NCBI GenBank assembly: GCA_022385805.1
Contig: MU277758.1
Location: forward strand, 1 to 64,000
Length of the DNA stretch: 64,000 nucleotides
Direction of reading: 5' to 3'
From: Pilatotrama ljubarskyi
Lineage: Eukaryota > Basidiomycota > Agaricomycetes > Polyporales > Polyporaceae
Numbering within the stretch: position 1 is the stretch's first letter; every line of letters starts with the position of its first letter. A program made the translations under genes and the position numbers. Under the pieces are notes generated by a model. The model had not been told where the DNA came from. It saw nothing but the letters and a program-made list of their open reading frames with translations, and made no database searches. Of the stretch, positions 1 through 11,943 are shown piece by piece.

Positions 1-444
1 GCCTTACGGCCCCCTCAAATCTCGCAGAGGGACCTGCCAAATTGTGCGCGACTTTTTTTGATGCCGTGCAGATTCACAGTCCCGGGTTTACAGTCCCGGC
101 AATCAGCTCGGGCGGCCTGCCCGCAGTGGACCCGCGCGCGGGGTCGCGCGGGCGCTTAGAGGCCGCGAGAGGCTCGCGCGCGTCTTGTCACGCTCCTCCT
201 TGCCTCCTATCTCGCCTTATCACGCTCTTACATCAGCACCGTCCGGACTGTGAACGCGCCCCTGCGGGACTGTATGTTCGGCGTCTAGGGACTGTGAATC
301 TCGCAGAGTAAGTAGTACCTCGCTGACTTGCATGCGTAGAGGAAACCCCGTACGGGTGACAAGCTCGTCTACACCCGTCCTACCCCCGACTCAAAGTGCT
401 CTATCCGACTCTTTCCCGGGGCACAGCATGCGGCGGAGTACTGT
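1..444. other. left-edge stretch without a recognisable gene
   Basis: GC-rich sequence with no open frame that looks coding. A short phrase resembling GGACTGTGAA recurs near 246, 270 and 290. It may be the end or 5' flank of a gene lying mostly outside the window. Confidence 0.3.
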
Positions 445-771
445 ATGGATTTCGTCAAGACCGCCACTGGGCAGCCCGTGAACTCCCCGTTCGAATTCGA
501 GTTATGGAGCGTCCCGGACCCCGACACGCCGTGGCTCACGGCGCCGATGATCATGCAACTCAGGACCGCCGAGAGTGCGCATCGCATAAAGCAGGAAGAC
601 ATCCCGCCCGGAGAAGAAAAGTTCACCCTGCGCGACGGCCAGACGTGCATGCTGATTCGCCCGGGCAAAGTCTCCATCCGCTTCACCGTACCCGTCCGAC
701 CGCTTTCGCAGACTGTGTTACCGGACGAAGAGGTGATCGTGCTTGATTTCCCGAAGGTCGCGGTCGCGTAG
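445..771 (+). CDS. small hypothetical protein or last exon of an unknown gene
   Basis: An open frame of 108 codons begins MDFVKTATGQ and ends VLDFPKVAVA. Its composition is balanced and looks like a beta-rich folded domain (alternating hydrophobics in MLIRPGKVSIRF), unlike the low-complexity shadow frames nearby. I do not recognise the family. The frame stays open a little upstream of the ATG, and a possible acceptor (GGCACAG at about 420-426) precedes it, so this could be the final exon of a gene that starts to the left. No signal peptide or membrane segment is visible. The start is chosen as the first in-frame ATG. Confidence 0.4.
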   Translation: MDFVKTATGQPVNSPFEFELWSVPDPDTPWLTAPMIMQLRTAESAHRIKQEDIPPGEEKFTLRDGQTCMLIRPGKVSIRFTVPVRPLSQTVLPDEEVIVLDFPKVAVA

Positions 772-2200
772 TGTCGCGCCCCCAGGCGCGTTATATAGCT
801 CTTTCATATTCTTCTGCAACCCTGTACAACCATCATGTCTGTATATACCAGGCGTAATCGCCTTCTTAATACCTTCCACAGAAGCTGCTCAGCGACCGCG
901 ATCATGCAGTTGACGAAGAAGAAATAGTATGCTACTCGACCTTCAAGCTTCAGTTGTTTACCCCCATTCCGGAAACGCGATGAAGCGGCCAGACGGAATA
1001 CCCGCCGAGGTCTTCATCACGCAGCCAAGCTTCGCGGAAGCATATCCGACATGTCGCGGACTCGATCGAGGAGCGCCACTAAACTTTGTGTGCCACCTGC
1101 TCCCTGCGGTACCGATCATGCAAGTAGTAACACGCTACAGCCCAGCCAGCATCGAGACTTTCCTGATATCAGGCGTCCAGGCTACGACCGCTCAGAGTGC
1201 AGGGGCCACGAAGCTTCCAGAGCAGAGACGAGCAGAGAAAACGTTAATGAGATTCCATCCAGGATCCGGACACACACAAGGCCCAGGCTAACGTGTTGAC
1301 CGGCCGACAGGCGCAGGGTACCGAGTATCGAACGCAGGAACGCGGAAGCGGAGAGAAACAATTGAGCGCACACACACAATATACACGACTATATATGAGA
1401 CAACGGGGGATGCGAGAGTGTAGGAGAGGGAGAGATCGAGACGGGCGGGGAGAATGAGAGAGGGGCCAAGTGAATCAATCAGCCAGGAAAACACGGCGGA
1501 CGGCGGACGGACGTAGGGTAACAACAAACTCGACAGCGAACATAATGGGGAGGAAGGGGGATGGGTGAGGGTAATGAGGAGAGTGATATGACTCGGGGGA
1601 AGGGGTCGTGGCGTCGCTCGGAACCAGGGTACCGTGGAGTACTGCTGGAGAGCGGGAGGGGATCGAGGGGAATAGGGGTACACAGACCACGTAGGCCGGA
1701 AGTGGGAATCGAGCGGCAGCGCTACAGAGGCGACCAGAGGTGACAACGGCGAGGGAGAAGGGCAGGGGCAGAGGCGAACCGGCGTAGAAGCCAGAGGTAA
1801 CGGCGAACGGCAAGAAGGCGAGGCGAAAGGTCTACGGACAACGGCAGACTGGATGATCTCGACGGCTGATGGTGATTCGGGAGCGGCGTCGTCCACTGCG
1901 AGCGCCTTTTGGCATAAATACGATCATCCAGGTATATCTTTGAGGGGGGAGGGGGTAAGATGTTCGGGCAGAGGATGGGGGAATATGGTGGGGTGGGGTG
2001 TGGATATGGCAAGGTATCAATGAAGAAACAACGCACGACAAACCGAAGTTGAAAGTGTCCTCCGAGCAAAGGGTGTGTGGTCCCCGAGAAACACGAAGCA
2101 CCAGCGAAACCGAACGCCGAGGGAACCGCCGATCTCAAAACCTGCCACTGCTGTTGCTGCCGCCGCCGCAGTCGGCACTCACGCGTCACCGCATTAATCG
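772..2200. other. intergenic, purine-rich on the plus strand
   Basis: About 1.4 kb without convincing coding sequence. From about 1380 to 1820 the plus strand is strongly purine-rich (GGGAGAGG-like runs). This gives long but repetitive Pro/Ser/Leu frames on the minus strand that I regard as artefacts. Part probably holds the 3' UTR of the LisH gene, which ends at 2201. Confidence 0.4.
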
Positions 2201-5012
2201 TCACGGCCCGCTCGCATTCTCGGGGTCGAACCACGCCGCAAAGTCGCGCTCGAAGTTCAGACTCGTGTCCGAGCCAAAGATCGCCGGGTCGAGGTTCCCG
2301 TCAAACTCGCTCAAGCCCGACGCAAAGTCGAACGTCGACGGGTCGAGCCCGTCCGATGGTGGCGGGGGCGGGGGCGGTGGGTGATTCATGGATGGCGTCG
2401 ACGAACCTAGGATCGCAGCGGGAGACGCGGCAGGCATGTTGGGCGCGGTCGGCGTTGGAGGCGCAGGCGTCCCTGCTGGAGCGGGACCGCTCTGCTGAGG
2501 GGTGTGCGCTTGGGCTGGTTGCTGTTGCTGTCCGCCGATGCCGGCTCCGGCGTTCTGCGGCGACCTGTCGACGTGTCCGTTTGGGGCTCCATCGGTGCCG
2601 TCAGGTTTCTGCGGACCGCCGCCGGGCTGCTTCGCGTTCATCGCGGGGGACGGTGGGGGGAGCATGTTGCCCATCGGCTTGTTCTGGCCTGGGCGGCCAC
2701 CTGGGGGAACGCCGCCTGCCATGTACTGCTGCATGCCTTGGCGCTGCTGGTCGGAGCCGTCGTGCCCTTGCGGGCCCGACGCAGATGGCGACGCGACGTT
2801 AGCTCCGGGATGCATCTGCGGCTGCATGTGCGGCGGCTTGTGCAACGCAGTCATCTGCTGGCGATACTGATGCGGAAGTAGGACACGTGAGTCACGCATG
2901 ACGAGACGAGAGGAAGGTGAATGAGCCGTGAGCTGACTGTCATACACACCTGATGAATCTGCGCGTTGGTCATACCCGTTCCTGGCGGCGGGCCCCCCAT
3001 CATGGGCGGGTTCATCGCGGGGTTCATGGGACTCATCTGCGGCGTGCCCATCGGGTGCCCGCCCATCATCGGGTTGCTCATGCCTGCCATGGGCGCTGAC
3101 GGGAACGCCTGCATCTGCATCGCCGGGTTACGCATCATTCCGTTCGGGTTAGGCTGCATGTGCGGCTGCATCTGAGGCGCGCCCTGCTGCGAGGGCGGGT
3201 ACATGGGCGTCATCGGTGGTTGCTGCTGGTGTTGCTGCTGCTGCTGGTGTTGTTGTTGTTGCTGCTGCTGATGTTGTTGTTGTTGCTGTTGTTGATGTTG
3301 TTGCTGCTGCTGCTGCTGTTGTTGCTGTTGTTGTTGTTGCTGCTGTTGTTGCTGCTGCGCTTGCTCGCCGGCGGGCGATCGACGTACACGCTTGCGATCC
3401 GGCGGCGAAGACTCGTTCCTCGGCAATTGCTCGGGCTGAGAAGCGGTGCGCGTCTGAGAAGGTGCCATACAAGGAACGAAAGCGGCCGCGCCCGGTCCAC
3501 TCACCTCCTGTCCGGGAGACGTGCTGTTCCGTTTGGCGCCACGCGGTTGCTGGTTCTGCCCTTGTTGTGACTGAAGCGGCTGCTGGCCTTGCTGCTGGGC
3601 GTTCGGCGGCATCTGCGGTGTCCGGAGCCCAGCTGGGGGCTGCATCGGACTGGGCATGGGCTGGCCGGAGGGCCCTGCGCTGGGCCCGGGCATGTTTGGC
3701 GGCTTCATGGCGTTCATGCGTCGGAATTGGTTCACGAGTTGTTGCTGCACGGGCATCGCGGCGACGTCAGTACATTCAACAGAGAAGGAGGAGACAGAGG
3801 ACATGACAGAAAGCGAACCTTCTCTTCAGGCGTGAACAGATTCACGTCCTTCTCGCCGAGTCCCATGTCCTGCTTGAGCTTCTGCAGAATAGGCGGAGGC
3901 ATGCGGAAGATCTCTGCGTTGAGCATCTCGACCGTCTGCCGGTGCGACATGGACGGACTCCGTGCGGTCATGGCCGAGCCTGGTGATCCGGGATTGCTCG
4001 GCGATCGACCTAGCTGTGAATATGCGGGTTGAGGGGTGTGTTGCGGGTTGCCCATCGGGCCTGGAGGTCCGTTGGGCGGGGGCATGTTTCCTCGGGTAAT
4101 CTGCGTCAGCGGCGGGTTAGTGCCGACTGGACCCATTCCGCCGACGGAGTTGCTCTGCTGAGGGCCGCCCTGTGGATGCGGTGGAGAATGCGCCATTGTC
4201 GGTGACTGGAACTGTGCGCCGTTCATACCGCGTTGCTGTGCCACTGGGCGCTGCCCGTGTCCGAGCTGAGGTACATTTCCCCCCTGTGGTGGATGGGCAC
4301 CGCCACCCGGAGGACCTGCGGAGGTTCCTGGTACACCGTTCGCTTGTGGCATGTTGCCGGGGAATGGGACAGCGCTCGGCGCGCCGTTGGGCATCGTCGC
4401 GGGTGGCGGCTGTGGCACTTGTGGGCCGACCCCGTTAGGCGGCTGTGGGCCGTTCTGAGGGGGTGGTCGTGCGCCGTTCGCGTATCGAGCGTGCGCGGCG
4501 GCTGTCCGATTGTTCTTTTGCGCGGCGTTCTGGGTCGCTGCCTGGTGCTATCGGAGACATCGTCTCGTCGGCCGGCGGGGAGATAGCACAATACGACGCA
4601 CCTGTGTGTACAGCAACGCATCCTCCGGCCCCGACCCACTGCTCTTCGCCGTAAAGAGGACCCAGAAGACGCTCCACCACCTGAACGAAGGCTGAGTGGC
4701 GAGGACGGGATGACACATAGGCGGACACTCACTCGAAGAGCAGGCCCTGCTTGGCATTTATCGGGGGCTGGGATTGGGGCGGGATCTGAGCCTCGACCAT
4801 GAGCTCGCTCGCGGTCTTGTGGAATCCGCGCTTGACGCAGTAGTCGTATATGTAGATATTGAACCTAGGAGGGGGGAGAGGTGAGCGATGAGCCAAGGGA
4901 GAGGCACGGGTACGGACATCCTGTCACCCTCCCAGTGCGTGGCGGAGTGTTCTGAGGGCGAGGAGCTGTTGTTTGTGTTGCTTGTCGTGGCATTCGGGCC
5001 ATCGGAGGCCAT
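2201..5012 (-). CDS. LisH-domain, glutamine/proline-rich transcriptional regulator (SSDP / Flo8-Som1-Adn type)
   Basis: Translation starts at 5012 with a Ser/Asn/Thr-rich leader. After an intron comes a LisH motif (FNIYIYDYCVKRGFHKTASE) followed by PPINAKQGLLFE and WWSVFWVLFTAKSSGSG, the arrangement of animal SSDP/SSBP proteins and of fungal Flo8, Som1/SomA and Adn regulators. LisH mediates dimerisation. The rest is low complexity, rich in Pro, Gly, Gln, Asn and Met, with a poly-Q tract (3219-3357) beside a basic RKRVRRSP stretch that could be a nuclear signal. The C-terminus is acidic/aromatic (LSEFDGNLDPAIFG, FERDFAAWFD), like an activation domain. Several short introns interrupt it. In ascomycetes and yeasts such proteins act in the nucleus in adhesion, filamentation or development; that role is inferred here. 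Family assignment is firm at the LisH segment; the exact ortholog is not. Confidence 0.85.
3219..3357 (-). repeat. CAG/CAA trinucleotide tract coding poly-glutamine
   Basis: On the minus strand CAG and CAA codons encode about 20 consecutive Gln, then shorter Gln runs separated by single His residues (CAC/CAT), ending before PPMTPMYP. Codons are mixed, so it is not a pure CAG microsatellite, but such tracts still vary in length between strains. Confidence 0.95.
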
Positions 5013-5610
5013 GGCGGGGGCGTCTCAGGTGGATCGAGACTGAGGTGGCGCCCGGGGGATGAGCGGGCCTTGTCTGAGAGCGAGGACGGGGAGGGCAGCT
5101 GGACCGACCTTCCGCAGCAGGTGCGATATGCAGGAAGCGGATACAGGGCCGACGGGGAGAGGAGATTGCGAGCGAGCAGCCGAGGGAGGATAGATAGAGC
5201 AGACGGGACGGCGACTGGGCGAGGATGATTGGTGTGGTGTTGGTACAGATGATAGAGTGTACAAGAAGCGAGACGAGATCGCGGTGGGCGGGGTTGGGGG
5301 CGGTGTGGGGGCGGACGACGGGGACGACGAGGAGGAGGCGTGGGTGGGGAGCGGGGAGGGCGGGAGCAGAGAGGGCAGCTGAGAGAGAGGAAGAAGGGAG
5401 GGCGTGCGCAGAGGCCGAAGACGCAAGGTCGTCCCGATGGGAATCGGGCGGGTCACATCCCCCACAAACAAACTCAGCGCCGGCAACCAGCGGCTCCTCC
5501 TCTCACGCCTCCTCCCCGCCATTCGACTCATACACGCACAACACACATTCCCATTAGCATTAGCACTACAGTATCCACGACATCCTATCTCGATCCAAGC
5601 ACATCCAATG

Positions 5611-8600
5611 CTAGTGTCGTCGCACTGCTGCGATCTGGAAATCCCACCCGCCCAGCACGTACTTGAACTCCAGCAGCCGCTTCATCTCCCGCCACCCTGC
5701 GCTCACGCTCCCAAGCTCCTTCTCGTCCGTCACCACGTAGATAAAGTCCGCCGGAGAGACCAGCGAGCGTAGCAACGACCCCACCAAGAACGCGATGAGC
5801 GCTACGATGACCACCGTAGACAGCGGATACGTCGCTCCTCCCCGCGTCCCCGTCCGCGTCAGCACCGCACCCGCGACCCCGTTGTTCTCCGCTTTCGGGC
5901 TCACAGCACCACCTTCCTTCGGTGCGCTTCCACTCAACGGCGACCGTGTCGGGCCCTCAGGGCTTGTCGGGCTCAGCAGCGCGCTCGATCGCCGAGACGG
6001 ACTGAACGGCAGCGTATAGCTGTTCAGGAAGCGCATCAAGCCGTTCGCCGCGCCTTCTTGTGCATGAGCTTCCGCAGGCGACGGTACCGGCGACGCCTGC
6101 TGTACAAGCGTATCAGCAAGCAAGTATTTGACACCAGGGATCGGCCAAAAGGGCACAGGGCGCATGTAACACGTCAGTTAGCGGCACTTTGACAGATGGC
6201 GCGCGGCCGACCCAAAAACTTCTGTTACTCACGCTCTCGGCCGCGTCTTCTGCGCTCTCGCATGGCGCGGGCGTGCTCTCCTTCTCTTGTGGTTCTGGCG
6301 CGTCAGATGGCTCCGATGCCTTCGCCGCGGCTTCCAGAAGGTGCTCGGCCACAGCTAGAGGGACCTGCAGCCCCGCCGGCACCTGCTCCTCCGCAGAAAC
6401 CGACCTGCACGTTCCAAATTAAGACCCCCCACGCGTCAGCGTATGCACGACATGATACATGAAGAATACCAGCGGGAGAGAACGTGCACGTACCGCGCAA
6501 GGACGTCCGTCTTGCTCGCCCGACTGTCCATCAGCTCATCCCGCCCGAGCGCCGTCAGCGATTCCTTCTCGCTCATCACAGCCACGGGCACTCCGTTCAC
6601 CGCCACCACAACCATCTTCCCGGGCGCGGTCGCAGTGCTCCCCGTTGCTGCGGCGGTTGGCTGTACCCGGACGTTGATGATTGCTCGGCCCTCCTCGAGA
6701 TCCAGGAGCCATTGTGGCTTTGGCGGCGCGCTCCGCGTCTCGCCCGTGAGGGGGTCCACGATGGTCGACATCTCATACTGCGCTGTCGGGAGCGTGAACC
6801 GGAGTAGATGGCGTGGTGGTCGGTCTGCGTTGAGACCCGCAGAATGCAACGGGGATGGCGGAAGTGTATAAGCTCCACATGAGAAAGGGAGCACACTCTC
6901 GCCGTCGGCTGGCACGCCGCTCGATTCTGACTCGACAGAGGCAGGAAGGGCAAGCTGCGCCTTGCCGCCTTTCTCGATGCGCGATCGTAAGAGCACTTCG
7001 TAGCCGCCAGGGTAGAGTTTCGAATCGACGATAAGCTCCGACACTAGTAGATCCACTGGATGCCGCACCTCACCGCGGGGCGTGAACATCGTTGAGGATC
7101 GCCCGGTGAGATCACGTCCACGAGGAGAGCGCGAGCGTGCAGCCCGAATCCGACGCTCCGATGCACCAGGCTCCGAGTTGTCGCTGTGTGCTTCAGAAGT
7201 AGGGGCGGATTCAGAATCCGGAGCACCTGAGACGGTGTTTGAGTTAGGGAGGATGCGGCTCGGTCTTGGGGTCCTCTCGTTCGCTGGAGGCGAGAGGCTT
7301 GCGGAGCCGTTGAGGATCATCAGGCTAGAGTACACCTTGCTTGACGGAATGAAAGCAGCGGTCAGGAAGGTGCGAGTTGCGTCTTTCGTCCGGAGAGTCC
7401 AACCGGTTTGCGGGGTCCTCAGCTTGTCTTCGGGTGGAAGAGCAAGCATGAAGCCTGCTGCGGGCAAGCGCATAAGCGGAGAAGGCGACAGGCTCTTGAG
7501 GTAGCTCTCGACTGCGAGGATGGACTTTGGGAGCATTCCGTTGATCATCGAGTTCACAGCGGCCGGAATGGAGCCTGCGTAATCCACGGCCACGACTCGA
7601 GTACAGCGGGTCGAAGGGATCGCATATTTCTCCGCCGAGTACGGGTCCAGAGTCTCGAGGATCCAAGCGTCGAGGTATACGCGGCCGACCGGAAGGGAGT
7701 ACGGGTTGTACTTCGCAGTCGAGAAGTGGCTGACGGACTCGGGTGAAAACGAGGCTGAGACGTAGAAGATTGCTGCACGGTTATCGCTGGACAACTGCTC
7801 TGCTTCGACGGCATTCCTCCGAGACGCAGGCGCGGACACCGTCTCCCGCGCAATCATCGACGAAAGATAGAATCCGCGATCCCGGAATGGGAAACCGCCC
7901 TTTGTGACGACGAACGCTGTGTGGGCATCGGCGCCGTAAGCTTCGAGCACGCTCACGCTGTCGAATCTCGAGTCCCATTGCTTCCTGCAGTCGTAACTCT
8001 TCAGGACCGATGCGATCTCCTCCGCTGCCACACCCTCAACGACCTTCTCGCCTTTGTGCACGGGGATGACTGAAGAGACCTCAGGGAATACTCTGCGGTG
8101 CACGGGGAAGTCCTTCTCGCTGACGACGGTCCACCCGTCCCCACCCGGCTGCGAGTGGAGGTCCTGGACGAACGCGAGCGCTTCCAAGGCGTACTGCATG
8201 GGCGGCTTTGAGGATGACGGCATGGCGTCTTCTCCACCGGCAATCGCAGGGGATATCGCAGCCACGGCCTGCTGGGTAGTGGTAGTGGCCTGCTCAACAG
8301 CATAAGTGAAGAATTTCGAGAAAGAAGTCGCGAACGAGGGAGGCGTCGTGACGAAGGAGGTTGTGGAGGCAGCTGGGGAGGACGCCTTGTTGCTGTCGTC
8401 ATCGGCGCTTTGAGGGTCCTTGTCCGCATCCCATTCCGCCTTGCGCCTGCGAATGACGCCGAGGACGGGGGGCTGGTCGAGCGGAACACGCGCAGGCTTT
8501 ACCCGCTTCTGCTTCGTGAGATTCTTCATCTCTCGCTCGGGCATCTCTTCCACGTCAACCTCAACCTTGACGCCATTGACCATGACGAGACCCTTCTCCT

Positions 8601-11207
8601 TCGGCGCACTCATCGGGCCTCGACGCACGATGACCTGAAGGCGCTCCTGCTCCGAGAACACCGCATCGTGAGTAATGGTGAGCCAGAGACCACCACCGTT
8701 CGCGGAGAAGCGATGGCGACGGAGCGCGGCGATGGACTGAGGGGGTGGATCGACGACGATGTCCAGAGAAGAAGCCCATGTGTCCAGGTCGCACCGGATC
8801 TCGCACTCGATGACCGGTAACGAAGCACCACCTCGTCCTGCATCGACATCGCTAGTGACCCGTCGCTTTGCGCAACCTTCGTATTCCACCCGGAAGTTGC
8901 CGCGTTCGTGGTCGTAGCGCAGCTGATTCGCCTTCGCGCCTTCCAACCGAGTGACGATTGGCGGCCCGCCGCACTTGATGGCGAACTCGCCGATGCCTGC
9001 GACCGCCGTGATCATCTGTTGTGGAATGGAACCCTTGTTCGACCACCCCTTGGGATCTGACTGCTCCAACAGGGTAACTAGGACGGTGTTTGGAGACAAC
9101 GCCTCGATTGCCCAGCCCTGCAGGTCGACCTGTGTCCGGATGACGTTCGGGTCTACAGGTGGTATCTGCGGGAACAGGTTTGGATCGTCAGCTGAGAAAG
9201 CGAACACGTGGATTGTTGTCGGGGACTTGTAGACAGTCTTAAGGACGACCATGTCTCGCCCACTAGTGTATACGTTGAGCTGAGATTCACACAACAATGC
9301 ACGTGGACGTACTTCAGTGGCCATGCAGGTTTCGTCTTGAAGTGCCAAAGCTCCGTGAGCTCGTTCACGTCTTCCAACAGCACGGCGTCATCATGCAGCT
9401 TATCCCAATATGCCCGTGCACCCGGAGTAGTGATGGCAGCATAGAGATCCCAAAGACCAATGCCGACGAATGTCGCCTCCGCTCTGTAGACGACCAACGT
9501 TGGATCAATGGAATCCAGCTGTGAAACAGACACCCCACGCGATTCGACAGCTGGAAGCGTATCAGCGGAATGCAAGATAGGAGACAGGGCGGGTACTGAC
9601 TTTGTTTCCACTTCGCCTCCGGCTCTTGCAAGAGAGAAGAGAAGTAGATGTAGTTCCGCTTCACACGCGAGAGTATCGACTTCTCAGCTACCGCCGATCG
9701 CTCCGTCGGTGTTCGTGATATGGGTGGGCGTTCGCCGTTGATGGTGGAGGCCCTGGAAGTACTGGTCGCGGCGGTGGCGGCAGAAGACTGTGTCTGGAAG
9801 CTCTTCTCGGCTGTGCTCGACGCATCCTGAAACATGGACTGTGAAATGAAGAACGACGAAGGATCCCGCGCTTCGAGGTCCTCAATCGGCTGGGGGATGC
9901 CGTTGAGGCGAAGTCCGCTTGAGGGCCCCGACAGCTCAATCACGACTCGAACTTTCAGCACGGAGTGGTCGTTTGGCAGAGGTGCGTGCTTGACTGTGAA
10001 GACGAACTTGGCTTGGTCCGAGGCCCCAGCATCCGAACTCTGAGAGGATGGCGAGGGCCGTGTGGCATGCGCTGTCCAGGGCAGCTGCGATACCTCCTCG
10101 GACGATCCTTTGGTCGACAGTTGAACGTCCCAGCCCTGCGCGGCAGGTAGCGAGAACTCCACTGAACGCGTCAATCTTCGGATCTCGCGTATGGTGTGTA
10201 ACTCCTCCAAGCTGTGCTCCGATGGTTGTGGATGATCGTCGTCCTCAGGCACAATTGAATAGTCGACTGTGAGTGCCTCTCTGTCGATGGCAAACCGCAC
10301 GCGCTCGATGGAGACGCCGTTGCCGTATCCCGTCAGAAGAGGAACGCGCGCACCACGCTGCTGTACTGTCTTGTACAAACCGACCGTCATAGCACCGAGC
10401 TGCTGCCCAAGGCTCGAACCGGAGCCGAGGTTCCAGAGCAGTCGGAAGTTATGCTGCCAGAAGCAGGTGATACGTAGTTTCGGCACCGGAGGACTGGATC
10501 TTGAAGATTGATCCTTGGTATGTGGCTGTATGCGCTGTATGCACCAAGCGAATACTACATTGACACGGTCAGCGGTAGCATGGTCGACGCAATTTGTTCA
10601 CCTACATGCAACGTCAGACCGCACATATGGCGGAGACGGTCGCAGGTATGTCGGCTCGTCGGGAGAACGAGGCAAAGAGGTCGATATGTCGATCAAGGTA
10701 GTCGCGTCGTTGAACGTACGTGATATCGTGACCGCGTCTCGGGGGCTATCCGCATACTCGTTCGGAAATGATTCGCAGAGGAGCAGCACCTCACACTCAC
10801 TTGGCCGGCCACCCAAGCCTGAAGTTGACCTTCGAGATCCGTGTCGCCTGGTCAAACATCTCGAGCAGCTGGGCGCTCTCCACCGCCGGGTCCCACTCTT
10901 TCCGCAGCTCGGGCGTAACTAGGACGGACTTCCACATATCCAGTGAGACGGGTTCGTCAACGATGGGTACCTCCAAAACGGCTCGGTACACGCTCTCGCT
11001 CGACTTGGTTGCCCGGCGGTGTACCATCACGTCGGTAACCTCTGGTACGCCGGAGGCACGTCCCTTCCCCTTGGTCGCGGGTGTTGCACCATCGTTAGTG
11101 ACGGGCACGCGCTTCCAGTCCGTAGACGCATGCGAGGTGAGCAGCTGCCTGAAATGCGCTTGCGCCTTGTCAAGCGCGGTATACCACGACTCTCGTAATC
11201 TGCTCAT
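5611..11207 (-). CDS. giant membrane-anchored protein with three START modules
   Basis: Exon 1 is 11207-10801, exon 2 10745-10606 and exon 3 begins at 10554; these joins restore YVRSDVALFAWCIQ. Three START (StAR-related lipid-transfer) units follow in order, each with a W-D motif (KEWDPAVESAQ, YWDKLHDDAV, KQWDSRFDSV) and a matching later strand-helix segment (ALFAWCIQ, DLQGWAIE, YLDAWILE). After each START unit is a beta-rich block closing with an Asn-Gly turn (RLNGIPQP, MVNGVKVE, AVNGVPVA). The C-terminus carries Ser/Pro-rich linkers and one transmembrane helix (TVVIVALIAFLVGSLL), then about 40 residues. START domains bind sterols or other lipids; tail anchoring suggests lipid transfer at a membrane contact. 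That is inference. The protein is around 1,600 residues with at least six exons. The start is the first Met of the exon that opens START 1. Confidence 0.85.
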
Positions 11208-11943
11208 CCCGTTCAGTCAGCATTCCTATGTTAGAAGACATCAGGACGCACCGAGTTCCATCCATATCTGCTATGTTTCGTTAGGTCGTGAAAGTCGTGG
11301 TTGAGCGACTTGAGAAAGTCGGGCGATTGGGACGATGAGCGCCTTGTACGACGTCGTGGGGTTGATCGGGGTACACACGTGAATGACACCGATGCCACGT
11401 TGCCTCCGCAAGTATAGTGACAAAATACGATGGCAAGGACTCGGACAGGCGTTGCTGGTGCTGCGTTCGTTGTCGCCAGCAGGTCAAGTTTCGTCAGAGT
11501 GTCGTGAAGGTCCCAGTCGGACTTCGGAGGCCTTTGAGATCAGTGAGTCAACCACAAGCACCACAGGTATCTCGTGTATACGGTCGATGCCAGAGCGTAA
11601 GAGACTCAAGGAAGGTCAAGTCCGAGCTGCGCAGCACGGAGAGCAACGACAATTGCCAAAGTCGTGGTTCGCCCCAGCGTCGGGCGTGTCGATGGACAGA
11701 CAATGACGGCAGGGGTTGTGATTCGCGTCATATTTCCCCTTTGGGGTTACCAGAATGTAACCCCCTTATATGTAAAACAATAACATACTCCGACAAGCTA
11801 ACTTGCAGTTTGTTTCATCTCCGCGAAAATCCTCCTCCGATCGAGTCACGGCGCTTATCGAGGACGAGCGGCAAAACGATGAAGTCAAAGAGGCAAGCTC
11901 GCAGGGAGAGGCTTCGGGCAGCACACCACCTCCGCGCACATTA
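11208..11943. other. divergent promoter region between the START gene and pyridoxal kinase
   Basis: About 735 bp between two divergent start codons. A TTATATGTAAAA stretch near 11766 is TATA-like. An in-frame upstream ATG at 11803 could give the kinase an extra 47-residue leader. No other coding signal is seen. Confidence 0.4.

Noticed and set aside
1288..1896. 202-codon minus-strand frame rich in Pro, Ser and Leu
   Set aside because: It lies opposite a simple purine-rich tract; the residues follow from base composition and no domain or splice context supports it.
2077..3806. Plus-strand frames with Arg, Cys, Ala, Val or Leu runs opposite the LisH gene
   Set aside because: They are antisense readings of the poly-Q and Pro/Gly-rich exons.
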